Part shown: in pieces, positions 43,000 through 52,800 of the stretch | How the letters are laid out: each line of letters opens with the position of its first letter | Position numbering within the stretch: position 1 is the first letter of the stretch | Assembly: GCF_016798225.1 (NCBI RefSeq) | Contig: NZ_JAEUYX010000010.1 | Coordinates: 1 to 56,206, forward strand | Direction: 5' to 3' | Length of the DNA stretch: 56,206 bases | Source: Anaerococcus sp. mt242 | GTDB lineage: Bacteria > Bacillota > Clostridia > Tissierellales > Peptoniphilaceae | Notes under the pieces: model-generated | Seen by the model: only the letters and a program-made list of their open reading frames with translations | Database searches by the model: none | What the model was told of the DNA's origin: nothing | Program-made: the position numbers and the translations under genes

Positions 43000-45192
43000 T
43001 TACTTTCTGAAAATATCAAGGATTCTGCGGAAGTAACTTTTCTCTTTTTTAAGATTTTTTCTTTGCTCAGAAATTTGATTTTCATGTTGTCTTTTGTTTT
43101 TTTGAGCTACTTTTTCAACCGCTCTTTTTTCTTCTGCATTAATGCTACGTTTTTTAGCATTATTTACTAGGACTGCTTGGGCATCTATATTATTAACTTT
43201 TTGAACTTTTGTGTATTCTCCATTTGATAATAGTTTTCTTATTTTTACATCGTCAGATAGCATTAGGTCCATAAAGTCTAGGATGCGTTTTTTGATATCA
43301 TCATCAAATATTGGTACTGCAACTTCCATCCTGTGTCTTATATTTCTTGTCATAAAGTCAGCAGATGAAATATATACTTTTGCATTTTCGCCCTGGCCAA
43401 ATTGATAAACTCTGTGGTGTTCTAAAAATCTTCCTACAATTGAGTAAATTTCAATATTTTCTGTACGATTTTTCACACCAGGTAAGATACAGCAAATACC
43501 TCTAACGAGCATTACAATTTTTACACCTTCATTCGAAGCTTCGGAAAGTTTGTCAATAAGTATCCTATCAGAAATAGAATTAAGTTTTACTCTAATATAT
43601 CCTTGACCACCTTGTTTTTGAATTTGAATTTGATCATCTATTAGTTTATCAAGACCATCTTGCATTGATTTTGGACTTACCATTAGATTTTTGTATTCGC
43701 CTTCAAGGTTTCCAAGCATTACATTATCAAATAAGTCTTTGGCATCAAGTCCTATTGCTCCACTTGATGTCATTAGCGAAAAGTCTGTATAAAGTTTTGC
43801 AGTTTTTTCGTTGTAATTACCTGTTGCTACTTGGGTGATGTATTGGATATTATCATTTTGATCTACTTTTGTTATCAGACAAATTTTGGAGTGGGTCTTG
43901 TAATTATCAAAACCATAAAGGATTTTACAACCCGCATCTTCTAATTTTGATGACCATAAGATATTATTATCTTCATCAAATCTCGCACGAAGTTCCATTA
44001 AAACAATAACATCTTTGCCATTTTCACTAGCCTTTATTAAAGCCTTTGCAATCTTACTGTCATGGGCAATCCTATAAAGGGTGATTTTTATTGAAACTAC
44101 ACTCTCATCATCAGCTGCCTCTTCTAAAAGTCTGATAACTGGATCCATTGATTCATATGGAAAAGATAAAAATATATCTTTTTCATTAATCTGCTCCATC
44201 ATTGGACTGTTTGGATCAACCATAGCTGATGCTTGTGGACTAAATGGATCATAAGTATGTTTAGCAATAAGATTTTCTGGTAAATCTTCTACAAGACCAA
44301 ATAAAAATCCCGCTTGCATCAATGACTTAGTTACAAAAATGTTTTTCCTATCTAGGTCAAACTGACTTTTTAAAAAATCTAGAGCCTGTTCAGAGAGCTC
44401 ATTATCAATTTCAAGTCTTACTGGGTGTAATCTTTTTCTTTTTTTAAGCTTGCCCTTCATATAGTCTCTAAAGTCTTGATCGATATCATAGTCATCATCA
44501 TCATAGGAAATGTCAGTATTTCTTGTTAGAGAAATAGTAGATTTGTTTTCTACTTCATATCCTTCAAAAACTTGGTAACCAAATTCTTTAATTATATCTT
44601 CGATAAAAACAAAGGTGGTATCATTGATTTTTAAGTATCTTTTGATTTTGTCTGGAACTTGGATAAGACCTACACTTTTGCTTTCATCATCATTATCAGC
44701 TACAAGTGAGAAAACTAAACAAAGAGCTAAGTTAGGTAGCCTTGGGAATGGATGAACCCTATCTACTACCTGGAAATTTAAAATTGGTTCAATTTTTGTA
44801 TTAAAGTAATATTCTACAGATTTTTTATCTTTTTCATTAAGTTCAGAAACTTTGAGTAAATTTATACCATTTACTTTAAGCTCATCTACTATTTGAGCAT
44901 AAACTTGGTCTTTTTGCTTATATAAGTCGACACATTCAGACAAAATTGCATCAAGTTGTTCATCACTGGTCATACCGGACTTGCTATCAATCGGTTTTTT
45001 CTTTAGATTTTTAAAATCAGTAAGACTTCCAACCCTTACCATGAAAAACTCTTCAAGATTGGTATCAAATATCGAGAAAAACCTTAATCTTTCTAAAACT
45101 GGTACATCTCTGTCATTTGCTTCTTCTAAGACTCTTTGGTCAAATTTTAGCCATGAAAGTTCTCTATTTTGCGTAAAAGATATATCTGCCAT
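43000..45192 (-). CDS. ppk1: Polyphosphate kinase 1
   Basis: The 730-residue PPK1 reversibly transfers the ATP gamma-phosphate to polyphosphate. The N-terminal domain starts FTQNRELSWLKFDQRVLEEA. The phospholipase-D-like catalytic half contains the autophosphorylated His in NYKTHSKI and a second active-site His in LEHHRVYQFG; IKITLYRIA and ARFDEDNN form the ATP site region. About 50 extra C-terminal residues are strongly basic (Lys, Arg, Gln) and lie beyond the usual PPK1 end, perhaps binding polyphosphate. It is encoded 7 bp after the phosphatase that degrades its product. Confidence 0.95.
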   Translation of the reverse strand: MADISFTQNRELSWLKFDQRVLEEANDRDVPVLERLRFFSIFDTNLEEFFMVRVGSLTDFKNLKKKPIDSKSGMTSDEQLDAILSECVDLYKQKDQVYAQIVDELKVNGINLLKVSELNEKDKKSVEYYFNTKIEPILNFQVVDRVHPFPRLPNLALCLVFSLVADNDDESKSVGLIQVPDKIKRYLKINDTTFVFIEDIIKEFGYQVFEGYEVENKSTISLTRNTDISYDDDDYDIDQDFRDYMKGKLKKRKRLHPVRLEIDNELSEQALDFLKSQFDLDRKNIFVTKSLMQAGFLFGLVEDLPENLIAKHTYDPFSPQASAMVDPNSPMMEQINEKDIFLSFPYESMDPVIRLLEEAADDESVVSIKITLYRIAHDSKIAKALIKASENGKDVIVLMELRARFDEDNNILWSSKLEDAGCKILYGFDNYKTHSKICLITKVDQNDNIQYITQVATGNYNEKTAKLYTDFSLMTSSGAIGLDAKDLFDNVMLGNLEGEYKNLMVSPKSMQDGLDKLIDDQIQIQKQGGQGYIRVKLNSISDRILIDKLSEASNEGVKIVMLVRGICCILPGVKNRTENIEIYSIVGRFLEHHRVYQFGQGENAKVYISSADFMTRNIRHRMEVAVPIFDDDIKKRILDFMDLMLSDDVKIRKLLSNGEYTKVQKVNNIDAQAVLVNNAKKRSINAEEKRAVEKVAQKNKRQHENQISEQRKNLKKEKSYFRRILDIFRK

Positions 45193-45199
45193 ATGATTA

Positions 45200-46108
45200 T
45201 TATTTATTCCTTCCTAGTAATTTATTATATACATACCCTTCTCTTACCCCAGTTTGACTAATACTAATTTTTTCACAATAAAAATATTTTGCCAAACGGT
45301 TTAATATTATCATACCCGGAAGTAGAGTATGTACTCTATCTGGTTTTACTGCTAGGATGGAATCTAGAATATCTCTTGGTTGTCTACCTATAACTTCTTT
45401 TACCATATCGTTAAGCTTACTTGCTACCATTACAGTGTTATAATTAGCTTCGTTATAGTAATCATTATAGTATTTTAAAGTGGCACGGGCTGTACCACCA
45501 ACTGCACAAAGCAAATCATGATCTTCTCTATACATTTTGTTTGACTCAAGTAAGGCTTTTACTTCTGTATCTATATCTTTTTTCTCATCTTTACTTACAA
45601 ATAATGAACTTACATAATCATTAAAGGCAGAAAGTGAACCGATAGAAAGAGATGTTGATTTTATAACTTTATTTTGATCAATAATTACAACTTCAGATGA
45701 TCCACCACCGATATCTGTTAGCACACCACGAGAGACTTCTACTGAAGAACTTGCACCGATAAAGGCAAGTTTTGCTTCTTCTTCCCCGCTTATAATTTCA
45801 ATATCTAAATCAAGTTCTTCTTTTACCCTCTCTAGGATTTCCGCTCTATTTGCTGCATCACGGATTGTAGCAGTTGCAAATGGATGAAGCTCATCTATAT
45901 CTCCAAAATTATCAACTACACCCTTAAACACTTTTAATGTTTCAATAAGTCTTTGGATTCCTTTTTCTGATAATACTCCATCAGATACAAAAGTTTTTAG
46001 AGATGCCTGTTCTTTTTCATTAAATAAATTAGTTACCTTATCGCCAGATACTTTGTAAACAGAAAGCCTAACGGTATTTGAACCGATATCTATTACTGCA
46101 TAAATCAT
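45200..46108 (-). CDS. ppx: Exopolyphosphatase / guanosine pentaphosphate phosphatase family (Ppx/GppA)
   Basis: The 302-residue ASKHA-fold phosphatase has phosphate-1 loop IDIGSNTVRLSVY at 6-18, the catalytic Glu region FATATIRDA, and phosphate-2 loop LTDIGGGSSEVVI. It lacks the C-terminal HD-like domain of long enterobacterial Ppx, matching the short form common in Gram-positives. It cleaves terminal phosphate from polyphosphate or pppGpp. Being just upstream of ppk1, it most likely balances polyphosphate levels. Confidence 0.93.
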   Translation of the reverse strand: MIYAVIDIGSNTVRLSVYKVSGDKVTNLFNEKEQASLKTFVSDGVLSEKGIQRLIETLKVFKGVVDNFGDIDELHPFATATIRDAANRAEILERVKEELDLDIEIISGEEEAKLAFIGASSSVEVSRGVLTDIGGGSSEVVIIDQNKVIKSTSLSIGSLSAFNDYVSSLFVSKDEKKDIDTEVKALLESNKMYREDHDLLCAVGGTARATLKYYNDYYNEANYNTVMVASKLNDMVKEVIGRQPRDILDSILAVKPDRVHTLLPGMIILNRLAKYFYCEKISISQTGVREGYVYNKLLGRNK

Positions 46109-46109
46109 C

Positions 46110-46856
46110 TTAAATCTCCTTTAGTTCTAAGTTGTAATCACAATCTAGAATATGATCTACAATCATCTTATTCTTTTCATTTACTTGGGTCATAAAAATA
46201 TTTATAGACCCCTTATTATTTTCCTTAAAATTAATCTTACTAGCAATATTTTCAGCTGGATTTATAATATTTGCCTCATAAGTCAAGTTTTTTTCAATAG
46301 CTTTTTTTATAATTGGATAATGGGTGCAAGCTAAAATTATATTAGGAATTTGATTTTTATTTGCAATTTCTAGATAATTGAGCAAATTTTCATCAAGTTC
46401 ATCACCACAAATTTTGCCATCTTCTATAAGTTTTACTAGATTTGGTGCTGCAACTTCATAGACCTCAATTTCTTCATTTTCAAGTCCATTTTTATATATA
46501 TGGCTATCAACAGTAGCTTTAGTTGCAAGCACTAAAAAATCTCCCTCATACTGACTAGCATTTTCAAGACCTGCTTTTGTAATAGGATAAAACTTTTTTT
46601 GATATTTTTCTTCCAAGTATTCTGTGGCTATAGTTGAAATTGTATTACATGCTATGATGTATTGGTCTATGTCATACTTTTCTAAAAATTCGACTATCTC
46701 ATCGGTAAATTTAAGAATTTCGTCTTTGGAGCGGCTGCCATATGGAGCTCTTTTACTATCACCTAAGTAATAGTAGTTCGCATTTTTTTCCTTAATTAAT
46801 TCTTTTAAAACTGTTAGACCACCAAGACCAGAATCAAATACACCAATATTTGTCAT
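46110..46856 (-). CDS. murI: Glutamate racemase
   Basis: The 248-residue cofactor-independent racemase makes D-glutamate for peptidoglycan. FDSGLGGLTVL is at 7-17, followed by PYGSRSKDEI. The two catalytic cysteines lie in IIACNTIST and LACTHYPII. The gene overlaps ispE by 4 bp (ATGA) and ends 1 bp before ppx. It is thus translated with an isoprenoid gene, a mix of cell-envelope precursors. Confidence 0.95.
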   Translation of the reverse strand: MTNIGVFDSGLGGLTVLKELIKEKNANYYYLGDSKRAPYGSRSKDEILKFTDEIVEFLEKYDIDQYIIACNTISTIATEYLEEKYQKKFYPITKAGLENASQYEGDFLVLATKATVDSHIYKNGLENEEIEVYEVAAPNLVKLIEDGKICGDELDENLLNYLEIANKNQIPNIILACTHYPIIKKAIEKNLTYEANIINPAENIASKINFKENNKGSINIFMTQVNEKNKMIVDHILDCDYNLELKEI

Positions 46857-47683
46857 ACCAATTCCACCTTTTTTACAAATTCGTACTTTTCGTTCATTTT
46901 CTCATAAGCAATGTCAAGGGACTCATCATCCATAAATATGCCAAAAATAGATGCTCCACTACCACTAATTAGTGTAACTTCTGCCCCATAATCCAGAAAT
47001 TCGTACTTAAGGTCTAGTAAATGAGGGTACATATCAGCAACCACATCTTCCATCACATTTTCAAAATAAAAAATAGCTGAGTGGTCACCATTTTTTAGCT
47101 TTTCAACAATTGAGTCATTTTCTACATGACCAAAATCTGCAAGTTTTTTATAAACTTCAGCTGATGATATTTTAGTGCCATCATTTACCAATAGTATTTT
47201 CATATCAAGATTATTTTCAAATGGGAATAGTATTTCTCCAATACCTTTTGCTCTAGACGGCAAATTTTCAAAGAAAAACGGAATATCTGCTCCAAGTTTT
47301 TTTCCTATTTCCATCATTTCATTTTTTGATAGATTTAGATTCCAAAGCTCATTTAAGCCTTTTATCATCTCAGCTGCATCAGTTGATCCCCCAGCAAGAC
47401 CTGCTGCTATAGGAATATTTTTCTTTAGATAAACATCCACACCTGGATTTTCAGTTTTTTCTTTTAAAATTTCCCAAGCCTTATATATCAAATTGTCCTC
47501 AACCGGGCATATTGTTTCAAGATTTGATGAGTAGTTAAAAACTCCCTTATCATTTGGAATTATTTCGAGCTCGTCAAATAAGCTTATGCGAGCCATAATA
47601 GTATCAATCTCATGATATCCATCATCACGTTTGTATAAGCTATCCAAAGTTAAATTTATTTTTGCAAAACATTTTCTATTCAT
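46853..47683 (-). CDS. ispE: 4-diphosphocytidyl-2-C-methyl-D-erythritol kinase
   Basis: The 276-residue GHMP kinase carries out the fourth step of the MEP isoprenoid pathway. Catalytic Lys8 is in CFAKINLTL, the ATP loop is PIAAGLAGGSTDAA at 91-104 with Asp102, and the C-terminal Gly motif is LISGSGASIFG. A longer frame opens at 47719, but the ATG at 47683 has GAGG upstream and the family-typical MNRKCFAKINL start. It heads an operon with murI, ppx and ppk1. An extended -10 element TGTTATAAT at 47700-47708 lies directly upstream. Confidence 0.95.
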   Translation of the reverse strand: MNRKCFAKINLTLDSLYKRDDGYHEIDTIMARISLFDELEIIPNDKGVFNYSSNLETICPVEDNLIYKAWEILKEKTENPGVDVYLKKNIPIAAGLAGGSTDAAEMIKGLNELWNLNLSKNEMMEIGKKLGADIPFFFENLPSRAKGIGEILFPFENNLDMKILLVNDGTKISSAEVYKKLADFGHVENDSIVEKLKNGDHSAIFYFENVMEDVVADMYPHLLDLKYEFLDYGAEVTLISGSGASIFGIFMDDESLDIAYEKMNEKYEFVKKVELV

Positions 47684-47699
47684 TTTAACCTCAGCTACA

Positions 47700-47708
47700 A
47701 TTATAACA
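47700..47708 (-). promoter_or_regulatory. Extended -10 element of the ispE operon
   Basis: TGTTATAAT on the minus strand with a TTGCTT -35-like box 18 bp upstream. The predicted leader is only about 10 nt. Confidence 0.6.
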
Positions 47709-47735
47709 AAAATTATCAATTTTAAGCAAAAAAAA

Positions 47736-47757
47736 TAATATGTTTATAAACATATTA
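47736..47757 (-). terminator. Terminator after tRNA-Leu
   Basis: Perfect 22-bp palindrome (TAATATGTTTA / TAAACATATTA), followed by eight T on the minus strand. It lies about 20 bp past the encoded CCA of tRNA-Leu. Confidence 0.85.
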
Positions 47758-47776
47758 AATCTCAAAAATATTTATT

Positions 47777-47866
47777 TGGTGCAGGATAGAAGACTTGAAC
47801 TTCCACGACCTAAAATCGGTCACAAGATCCTTAGTCTTGCGCGTCTGCCAATTCCGCCAATCCTGC
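47777..47866 (-). tRNA. tRNA-Leu (anticodon AAG), CCA encoded
   Basis: Class II tRNA with a long variable arm (GACCGATTTTAGGTC hairpin). Acceptor GCAGGAT / ATCCTGC, discriminator A, then CCA. Anticodon stem CAAGA / TCTTG encloses loop CTAAGGA, giving anticodon AAG after U33. The wobble base A34 would need deamination to inosine by TadA to read CUU, CUC and CUA. Confidence 0.94.
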
Positions 47867-47902
47867 GTAAATACTAAATTATGATACACCTAAAAATAAA
47901 AA

Positions 47903-47934
47903 AAGTCAAATAAGAGTTGCCTCTTAAATGACTT
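47903..47934 (-). terminator. Terminator of the argGH-transporter operon
   Basis: Stem AAGTCA...TAAGAG / CTCTTA...TGACTT with a small internal loop and TTGC apical loop. TTTTTTTATTTTT follows on the minus strand. It overlaps the stop codon of the ATPase gene. Confidence 0.82.
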
Positions 47935-48649
47935 GTGATAAGAATTGCTTGCTTCTTTCGTTTTTTGGATTTGCAAAAAAATCATAAGGATCATCACTTT
48001 CTTCAACTATATGACCCCTATCCATAAAAACTACTCTGTTTGATACTTCACGAGCAAATCCCATTTCGTGAGTAACTACCACCATTGTCATCCCATCATT
48101 TGCAAGCTCTTGCATCATTTCAAGAACTCCACCAACCATTTCTGGATCAAGGGCACTTGTTGGCTCATCAAAAAGCATTAGTTTTGGATTCATCATAAGA
48201 GCTCTTGCAATAGCTACCCTTTGTTTTTGTCCACCGGAAAGACTTACTGGATATACATTTTTCTTTTGGCTTAGTCCTATCCTTTCCAGTAGTCTCATTG
48301 CCTTTTCATTTGCTTCTTTTTTTGTCATTTTCCCTCTCATAACTGGAGCAAGGGTTAGATTTTCTATGATAGGCATATTTGAAAATAGGTTAAAGTTTTG
48401 AAAAACCATGCCCATTTCTTCTCTTAATTTATTTATGTCAACATTTGTATCATTTATCTTATTCTCTTCAAAAAATATTTCTCCAGCATTTGGTTTTTCT
48501 AAAAGGTTTAGACATCTTAAAAATGTAGATTTGCCTGATCCTGATGGGCCAATGATTGAAATTACATCATTTTTTTCAACTTCAAGGCTTACCTTATCCA
48601 AGACTTTTAAAGGACCAAATGATTTTTCCAAATTATTTACTTTAAGCAT
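47924..48649 (-). CDS. Polar amino acid ABC transporter ATP-binding protein (GlnQ-like)
   Basis: The 241-residue ATPase of the PAAT family has Walker A GPSGSGKS at 33-40, Q-loop VFQNFNLF, signature LSGGQKQR, Walker [15 protein letters not shown] and switch His in THEMGFA, as in GlnQ/ArtM/HisP. It overlaps the fused binding-protein/permease gene by 8 bp and is the last gene of the T-box-controlled arg operon. Arginine, citrulline or a relative is therefore the most likely substrate. Confidence 0.92.
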   Translation of the reverse strand: MLKVNNLEKSFGPLKVLDKVSLEVEKNDVISIIGPSGSGKSTFLRCLNLLEKPNAGEIFFEENKINDTNVDINKLREEMGMVFQNFNLFSNMPIIENLTLAPVMRGKMTKKEANEKAMRLLERIGLSQKKNVYPVSLSGGQKQRVAIARALMMNPKLMLFDEPTSALDPEMVGGVLEMMQELANDGMTMVVVTHEMGFAREVSNRVVFMDRGHIVEESDDPYDFFANPKNERSKQFLSQVI

Positions 48650-50117
48650 ATAGGTACAACCTTTCTATCTTCTTAAATATTTTTTCTATTAGTAAAACTA
48701 TTAATAAATATATTATAGCTGCTGAAAAATAAGCTGTTGCTGCATCAAATGTTTGGCTGATTACTATTGAAGCTCCACGAGTTAGGTCAGCAAGTCCTAT
48801 AAATCCAGCAATTGATGTTTCTTTAAATAATGTTATAACTTCATTTCCTAAGGCTGGCAATGAATTTTTAAGGGCTTGTGGCATTACAACTTTTTTCATA
48901 GTTTGGAAGTTGCTTAATCCAAGGCTTCGTGCTGCTTCTTTTTCTCCTTTTGCAACAGAATTTATTCCACCCCTAAATAACTCTGCCATATATGCAGATG
49001 AGTTTAGACCAAATGAAATAATTGCTACCCACAATAGGCTATCCAGATTTACTAAAATTACATTAAACATTATCAAAAGCTGGATAGTAGAAGGTGTCCC
49101 ACGGATAATAGATACAAAAACTGTAAAAATTTTATCTAACAATTTTATTAAAAATCCACCAAGTCCAACACTTTCTCCAGCCATATCTATGCTTGCTGCT
49201 CTTAGTAAAGCTATTAAAAGTCCTAGAGCAAATGAAATAATAAGTGCACAAATTGTAACAATTATTGTAGTTTTTAGCCCATCTAATAGATATTTGTAGG
49301 CCCCATTATCAATTATATTTGATTTGAATCTGCCAAAAATCCCTGAGCTGCTTTCTCCAACTTCTGATTTTTGGTATTTTTCCATAATTTTATCAATTTC
49401 GCCAGATTCTTTTAAAGCTGCAATAGCTTCATTCATTTTTTCAAGCAGTTCTGGATTATCCTTACTGATTGCTAGGGCGTATTCTTCTTCTAAATATGGT
49501 GTATCGATGATTGTAAGATCTTTATTGGCATTTACAAAATTTTCTGCAGAATGTTTGTCTAAGATTACAGCATCAATTTTTTTATTTTGTAAAGAAAGAA
49601 TTGCATCTGGGACTTTGTTAAATGAATTTACATTCGCCTCACCAAAGTCATCTTTTGCTATGGTATCCCCGATAGTTCCAAGTTGGGTTCCTATTTTTGC
49701 ACCATCATTTAAATCTTCAACTTCTTTAATATCAGAATCTTTTCTAACAATTACAATTTGGCTGGTTTTTGTAAAGGAGTCTGTGAAATTTACTGATTTT
49801 TTACGTTCTTCTGTAACAGTAAATCCAGCTGCACCACCATCCATTTTGCCTGACTGGATACTTGCAATTATGGTATTAAAATCCATATCATGGAGTCTAA
49901 CTTCATAACCTAAATAATCTCCAATTGCTCTTACAATATCAGGATCAATTCCAACTATTTCATCATTTTCAAAGTATTCATAAGGTGGGAAATCTGCACT
50001 TGTTCCAAAATCAATTACCCCATCATCTACAAGTTCATCTTCTGCAAATGTTTTAAATGGTAAACATAATACCATAATAAAAATAATTGCTAGCAGGCTT
50101 TTCTTTTTACTTTTCAT
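48642..50117 (-). CDS. Fused amino-acid binding protein and ABC permease
   Basis: The 491-residue protein has a signal peptide ([20 protein letters not shown]), an SBP_bac_3 domain over about 35-250 ([13 protein letters not shown], then [18 protein letters not shown], where an Arg clamps the amino-acid carboxylate), and a HisM-type permease domain from about 275. The permease has [18 protein letters not shown] and coupling loop [20 protein letters not shown]. Such fusions keep the receptor tethered to the channel. The gene sits between argH and its ATPase under an arginine T-box, which points to arginine or citrulline uptake. Confidence 0.9.
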   Translation of the reverse strand: MKSKKKSLLAIIFIMVLCLPFKTFAEDELVDDGVIDFGTSADFPPYEYFENDEIVGIDPDIVRAIGDYLGYEVRLHDMDFNTIIASIQSGKMDGGAAGFTVTEERKKSVNFTDSFTKTSQIVIVRKDSDIKEVEDLNDGAKIGTQLGTIGDTIAKDDFGEANVNSFNKVPDAILSLQNKKIDAVILDKHSAENFVNANKDLTIIDTPYLEEEYALAISKDNPELLEKMNEAIAALKESGEIDKIMEKYQKSEVGESSSGIFGRFKSNIIDNGAYKYLLDGLKTTIIVTICALIISFALGLLIALLRAASIDMAGESVGLGGFLIKLLDKIFTVFVSIIRGTPSTIQLLIMFNVILVNLDSLLWVAIISFGLNSSAYMAELFRGGINSVAKGEKEAARSLGLSNFQTMKKVVMPQALKNSLPALGNEVITLFKETSIAGFIGLADLTRGASIVISQTFDAATAYFSAAIIYLLIVLLIEKIFKKIERLYLYA

Positions 50118-50129
50118 CTATTCTCCATT

Positions 50130-51500
50130 CTAACTTAACTTTTCTAAGACAAAGGCAATTTGTCTTTCTACTTCTTTCTCAGCGGGACCACCAAGGGATT
50201 TTCTCTCATTGACACATTTTATTATATCAATTTCTTGGTAAATGTCTTCTTCAAATAAATCTGATTCATCTTTATAGATGTTTAAGTCGATTTCATCCAA
50301 AGCTTTGTTGTTTTCTATTCCATATTTTACAAGTCGTGCAGAAATATGGTGGGCATCTCTAAAACTTAGACCCTTATTTACCAAATAATCTGCAAGATCA
50401 GTTGCATTTAAAAATCCATTTTTACAAGCTTTTAGCATTTTTTCTTTATTTACTTTTAAACTTTTTATTTGCCCGGCCATAACTTGTAATGAAATTTTTA
50501 TTGTATCTACACTATCAAATATGGATTCCTTATCTTCTTGCATATCTTTTGAATAAGCTAGGGGCAAACACTTTATCATTGTAAATGATTGATTCATATT
50601 TCCTATAAGTCTTGCTGACTTACTTCTAATTAACTCAGCTATATCAGGATTTTTCTTTTGTGGCATAATTGATGAGCCAGTAGAAAATTTATCATCTATG
50701 CTTACAAAATGATATGGTTGGGATGACCAAATAATTAATTCTTCAGAAAGTCTTGACAAATGTATAGCTATAATTGATAAAGTCGATTGTAATTCCAATA
50801 TATAATCTCTATCACTTACTGTATCCATGGAGTTTTGCATAATAGTATCAAATCCTAGTTCCTTTGCAGTAAATTCCCTATCAATTGGATAAGTTGTCCC
50901 AGCCAAAGCACAGGCTCCCAGCGGTGAAGAATTTATTCTTTTTTTTAAGTCTTCTAATCTTTCTAGATCCCTAAGACCCATCATAGCATATGCCAACAAA
51001 TGATGAGCGAAAGTCACTGGCTGAGCAGCTTGCAAGTGAGTGTAGCCTGGCATTATTGTTTGAGTGTTATTACTTGCCACATCACACAAAACTTTTAAAT
51101 ATTCTTTCAAAAGTGAGCTTATATTTTTAACTTCATCTCTTAAATGTAATCTTAAATCTGTTGTAACTTGGTCGTTTCTGGACCTAGCTGTGTGCATTTT
51201 TTTGCCTACTTCTCCAATTTCAGCTATTAATGCTCCTTCAACAAATGTGTGTATATCTTCACTTGATAAGTCTACTTCTATTTTGCCGTCTACAAGTTTT
51301 TGACTAATGGTTTTTAAACCATCTATTATATTATCTGAATCATCAGCTTTTAAGATTCCTGTTTTTTTAAGCATCTTTACATGGGCTATGGATCCTTTTA
51401 TATCATCAAATACCAATCTTTGGTCAATTTTTATTGATGAATTAAATTCTTCTGCAAATTTATCTAGGTCACCTGATAACATGCCGCTCCAAAGTTTCAT
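50130..51500 (-). CDS. argH: Argininosuccinate lyase
   Basis: The 456-residue fumarase-superfamily enzyme splits argininosuccinate into arginine and fumarate. The signature loop GSSIMPQKKNPD is near residue 280, with HTARSRNDQVTTDLRLHLRD and GYTHLQAAQPVTFAHH upstream. A GTG at 51515 opens the frame earlier, inside argG. The ATG at 51500, one base after the argG stop, gives the usual family start (MKLWSGMLSG) and suggests re-initiation by terminating ribosomes, since no strong ribosome-binding site is visible. Confidence 0.95.
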   Translation of the reverse strand: MKLWSGMLSGDLDKFAEEFNSSIKIDQRLVFDDIKGSIAHVKMLKKTGILKADDSDNIIDGLKTISQKLVDGKIEVDLSSEDIHTFVEGALIAEIGEVGKKMHTARSRNDQVTTDLRLHLRDEVKNISSLLKEYLKVLCDVASNNTQTIMPGYTHLQAAQPVTFAHHLLAYAMMGLRDLERLEDLKKRINSSPLGACALAGTTYPIDREFTAKELGFDTIMQNSMDTVSDRDYILELQSTLSIIAIHLSRLSEELIIWSSQPYHFVSIDDKFSTGSSIMPQKKNPDIAELIRSKSARLIGNMNQSFTMIKCLPLAYSKDMQEDKESIFDSVDTIKISLQVMAGQIKSLKVNKEKMLKACKNGFLNATDLADYLVNKGLSFRDAHHISARLVKYGIENNKALDEIDLNIYKDESDLFEEDIYQEIDIIKCVNERKSLGGPAEKEVERQIAFVLEKLS

Positions 51501-51501
51501 T

Positions 51502-52743
51502 TTAATTTTCTTCACTTTCTTTTACTACTTTTGAGTATATTTTTGTGCTAAGTCCAAATAAATTTATAAACCCAGTTGCATCTGATTGGTTATAAACATC
51601 ATCTTCTTCAAATGTTGCATACTCTTCAGAATATAGGGAGTTTGTTGCAAAAATACCTGCTGGTTGCATAGATCCCTTATAAAGTTTTACTTTTACTTTT
51701 CCACTTACATTTTCCTGAGTTTTTTCGATAAAACTATCCATGGCTTCTTTTAAGGGTGTCATCCATTTTCCGGCATAAACTAAATTTGCATAGTCTAGTG
51801 CCATTTTTTCTTTATATTGTAGGGTATCAGGATGAATTGTAACTGATTCTAATTTTTCGTGAGCGAAGTATAAAACACTTGCTGCAGGATTTTCATATAC
51901 TCCTCTTGATTTCATGCCTACTAGCCTACTTTCAACTATATCATCTACACCAATTCCATGTTTCCCAGCAATGATATTTAGTTTTTTTACTAGGTCAGAT
52001 CCCTTTAGCTTTTCGCCATTTAGTCCAATAGGATTTCCTTTTTCAAATTCTATTTCAACAGTTTCTGCCTTATCAATTGCCTTTTCTGCTGGCGTTACCC
52101 AGTATAATATTTTTTCTAAATCAGCTGGATTTTCTGGATTTTCTAAGTCTAATCCTTCGTGAGATAGGTGCCATATATTTTCATCCATAGAGTAGTCTTC
52201 ATCTTTTTCTACTTTTAAAGGGATTCCATGCTCTTTTGCGTAAGCTTCTTCTTCACTACGTCCTTTGATATCCCAAAATCTCCATGGTGCAATGACTTTT
52301 ATTTCTGGTGCAAGGGCCATAATTGATAATTCAAAACGAATTTGATCATTACCTTTGCCAGTACAACCATGAACTATTACATCTGCATTTTCTTTTTTAG
52401 CAATATCTACTAAAACTTTTGCAATTAATGGTCGAGCTATAGCAGTTCCTAATAAATAGTTATTTTCATACTTTGCGTTAGCTTTTAGTGATTTATAGGC
52501 ATAGTCTTCAATAAATTCGTCTTCTACATTTACATTATAAAATTTGCTTGCTCCAGATGAAAGAGCCTTTTCTTCTAAGGCTTTTGGATTTTCTACTTGA
52601 CCTAGGTCAACTGATACACAAATGACTTCTCTTACACTATGTTCTCCTAGCCAGTTTACAATAACAGATGTATCTAGGCCACCAGAATAAGCTAGTATTA
52701 CTTTTTTTGCTTCTTTTAAAACTTGGTATTCATTTTTTATCAT
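51502..52743 (-). CDS. argG: Argininosuccinate synthase
   Basis: The 413-residue ATP-pyrophosphatase-family enzyme joins citrulline and aspartate. The P-loop-like AYSGGLDTS lies near residue 18, HGCTGKGNDQIRFE is the substrate loop, and EGLDLENPE and GVDDIVESRLVG are further conserved stretches. GGAGG sits 5 nt before the ATG at 52743; the in-frame ATG 12 nt earlier overlaps that site. No argBCDF-type genes are in the window, so the cell may convert imported citrulline rather than make arginine from glutamate. It is the first gene behind the Arg T-box. Confidence 0.95.
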   Translation of the reverse strand: MIKNEYQVLKEAKKVILAYSGGLDTSVIVNWLGEHSVREVICVSVDLGQVENPKALEEKALSSGASKFYNVNVEDEFIEDYAYKSLKANAKYENNYLLGTAIARPLIAKVLVDIAKKENADVIVHGCTGKGNDQIRFELSIMALAPEIKVIAPWRFWDIKGRSEEEAYAKEHGIPLKVEKDEDYSMDENIWHLSHEGLDLENPENPADLEKILYWVTPAEKAIDKAETVEIEFEKGNPIGLNGEKLKGSDLVKKLNIIAGKHGIGVDDIVESRLVGMKSRGVYENPAASVLYFAHEKLESVTIHPDTLQYKEKMALDYANLVYAGKWMTPLKEAMDSFIEKTQENVSGKVKVKLYKGSMQPAGIFATNSLYSEEYATFEEDDVYNQSDATGFINLFGLSTKIYSKVVKESEEN

Positions 52744-52800
52744 AATATCCTCCATTAAAATTTTTTAAAATATAGTCATTTGTGTATCTTTTTGGCAATA

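Noticed and set aside
49324-49908. 194-codon plus-strand frame opposite the fused binding-protein/permease gene
   Set aside because: It is a shadow of a well-supported minus-strand gene, with no ribosome-binding site and Ser/Ile-rich nonsense composition.
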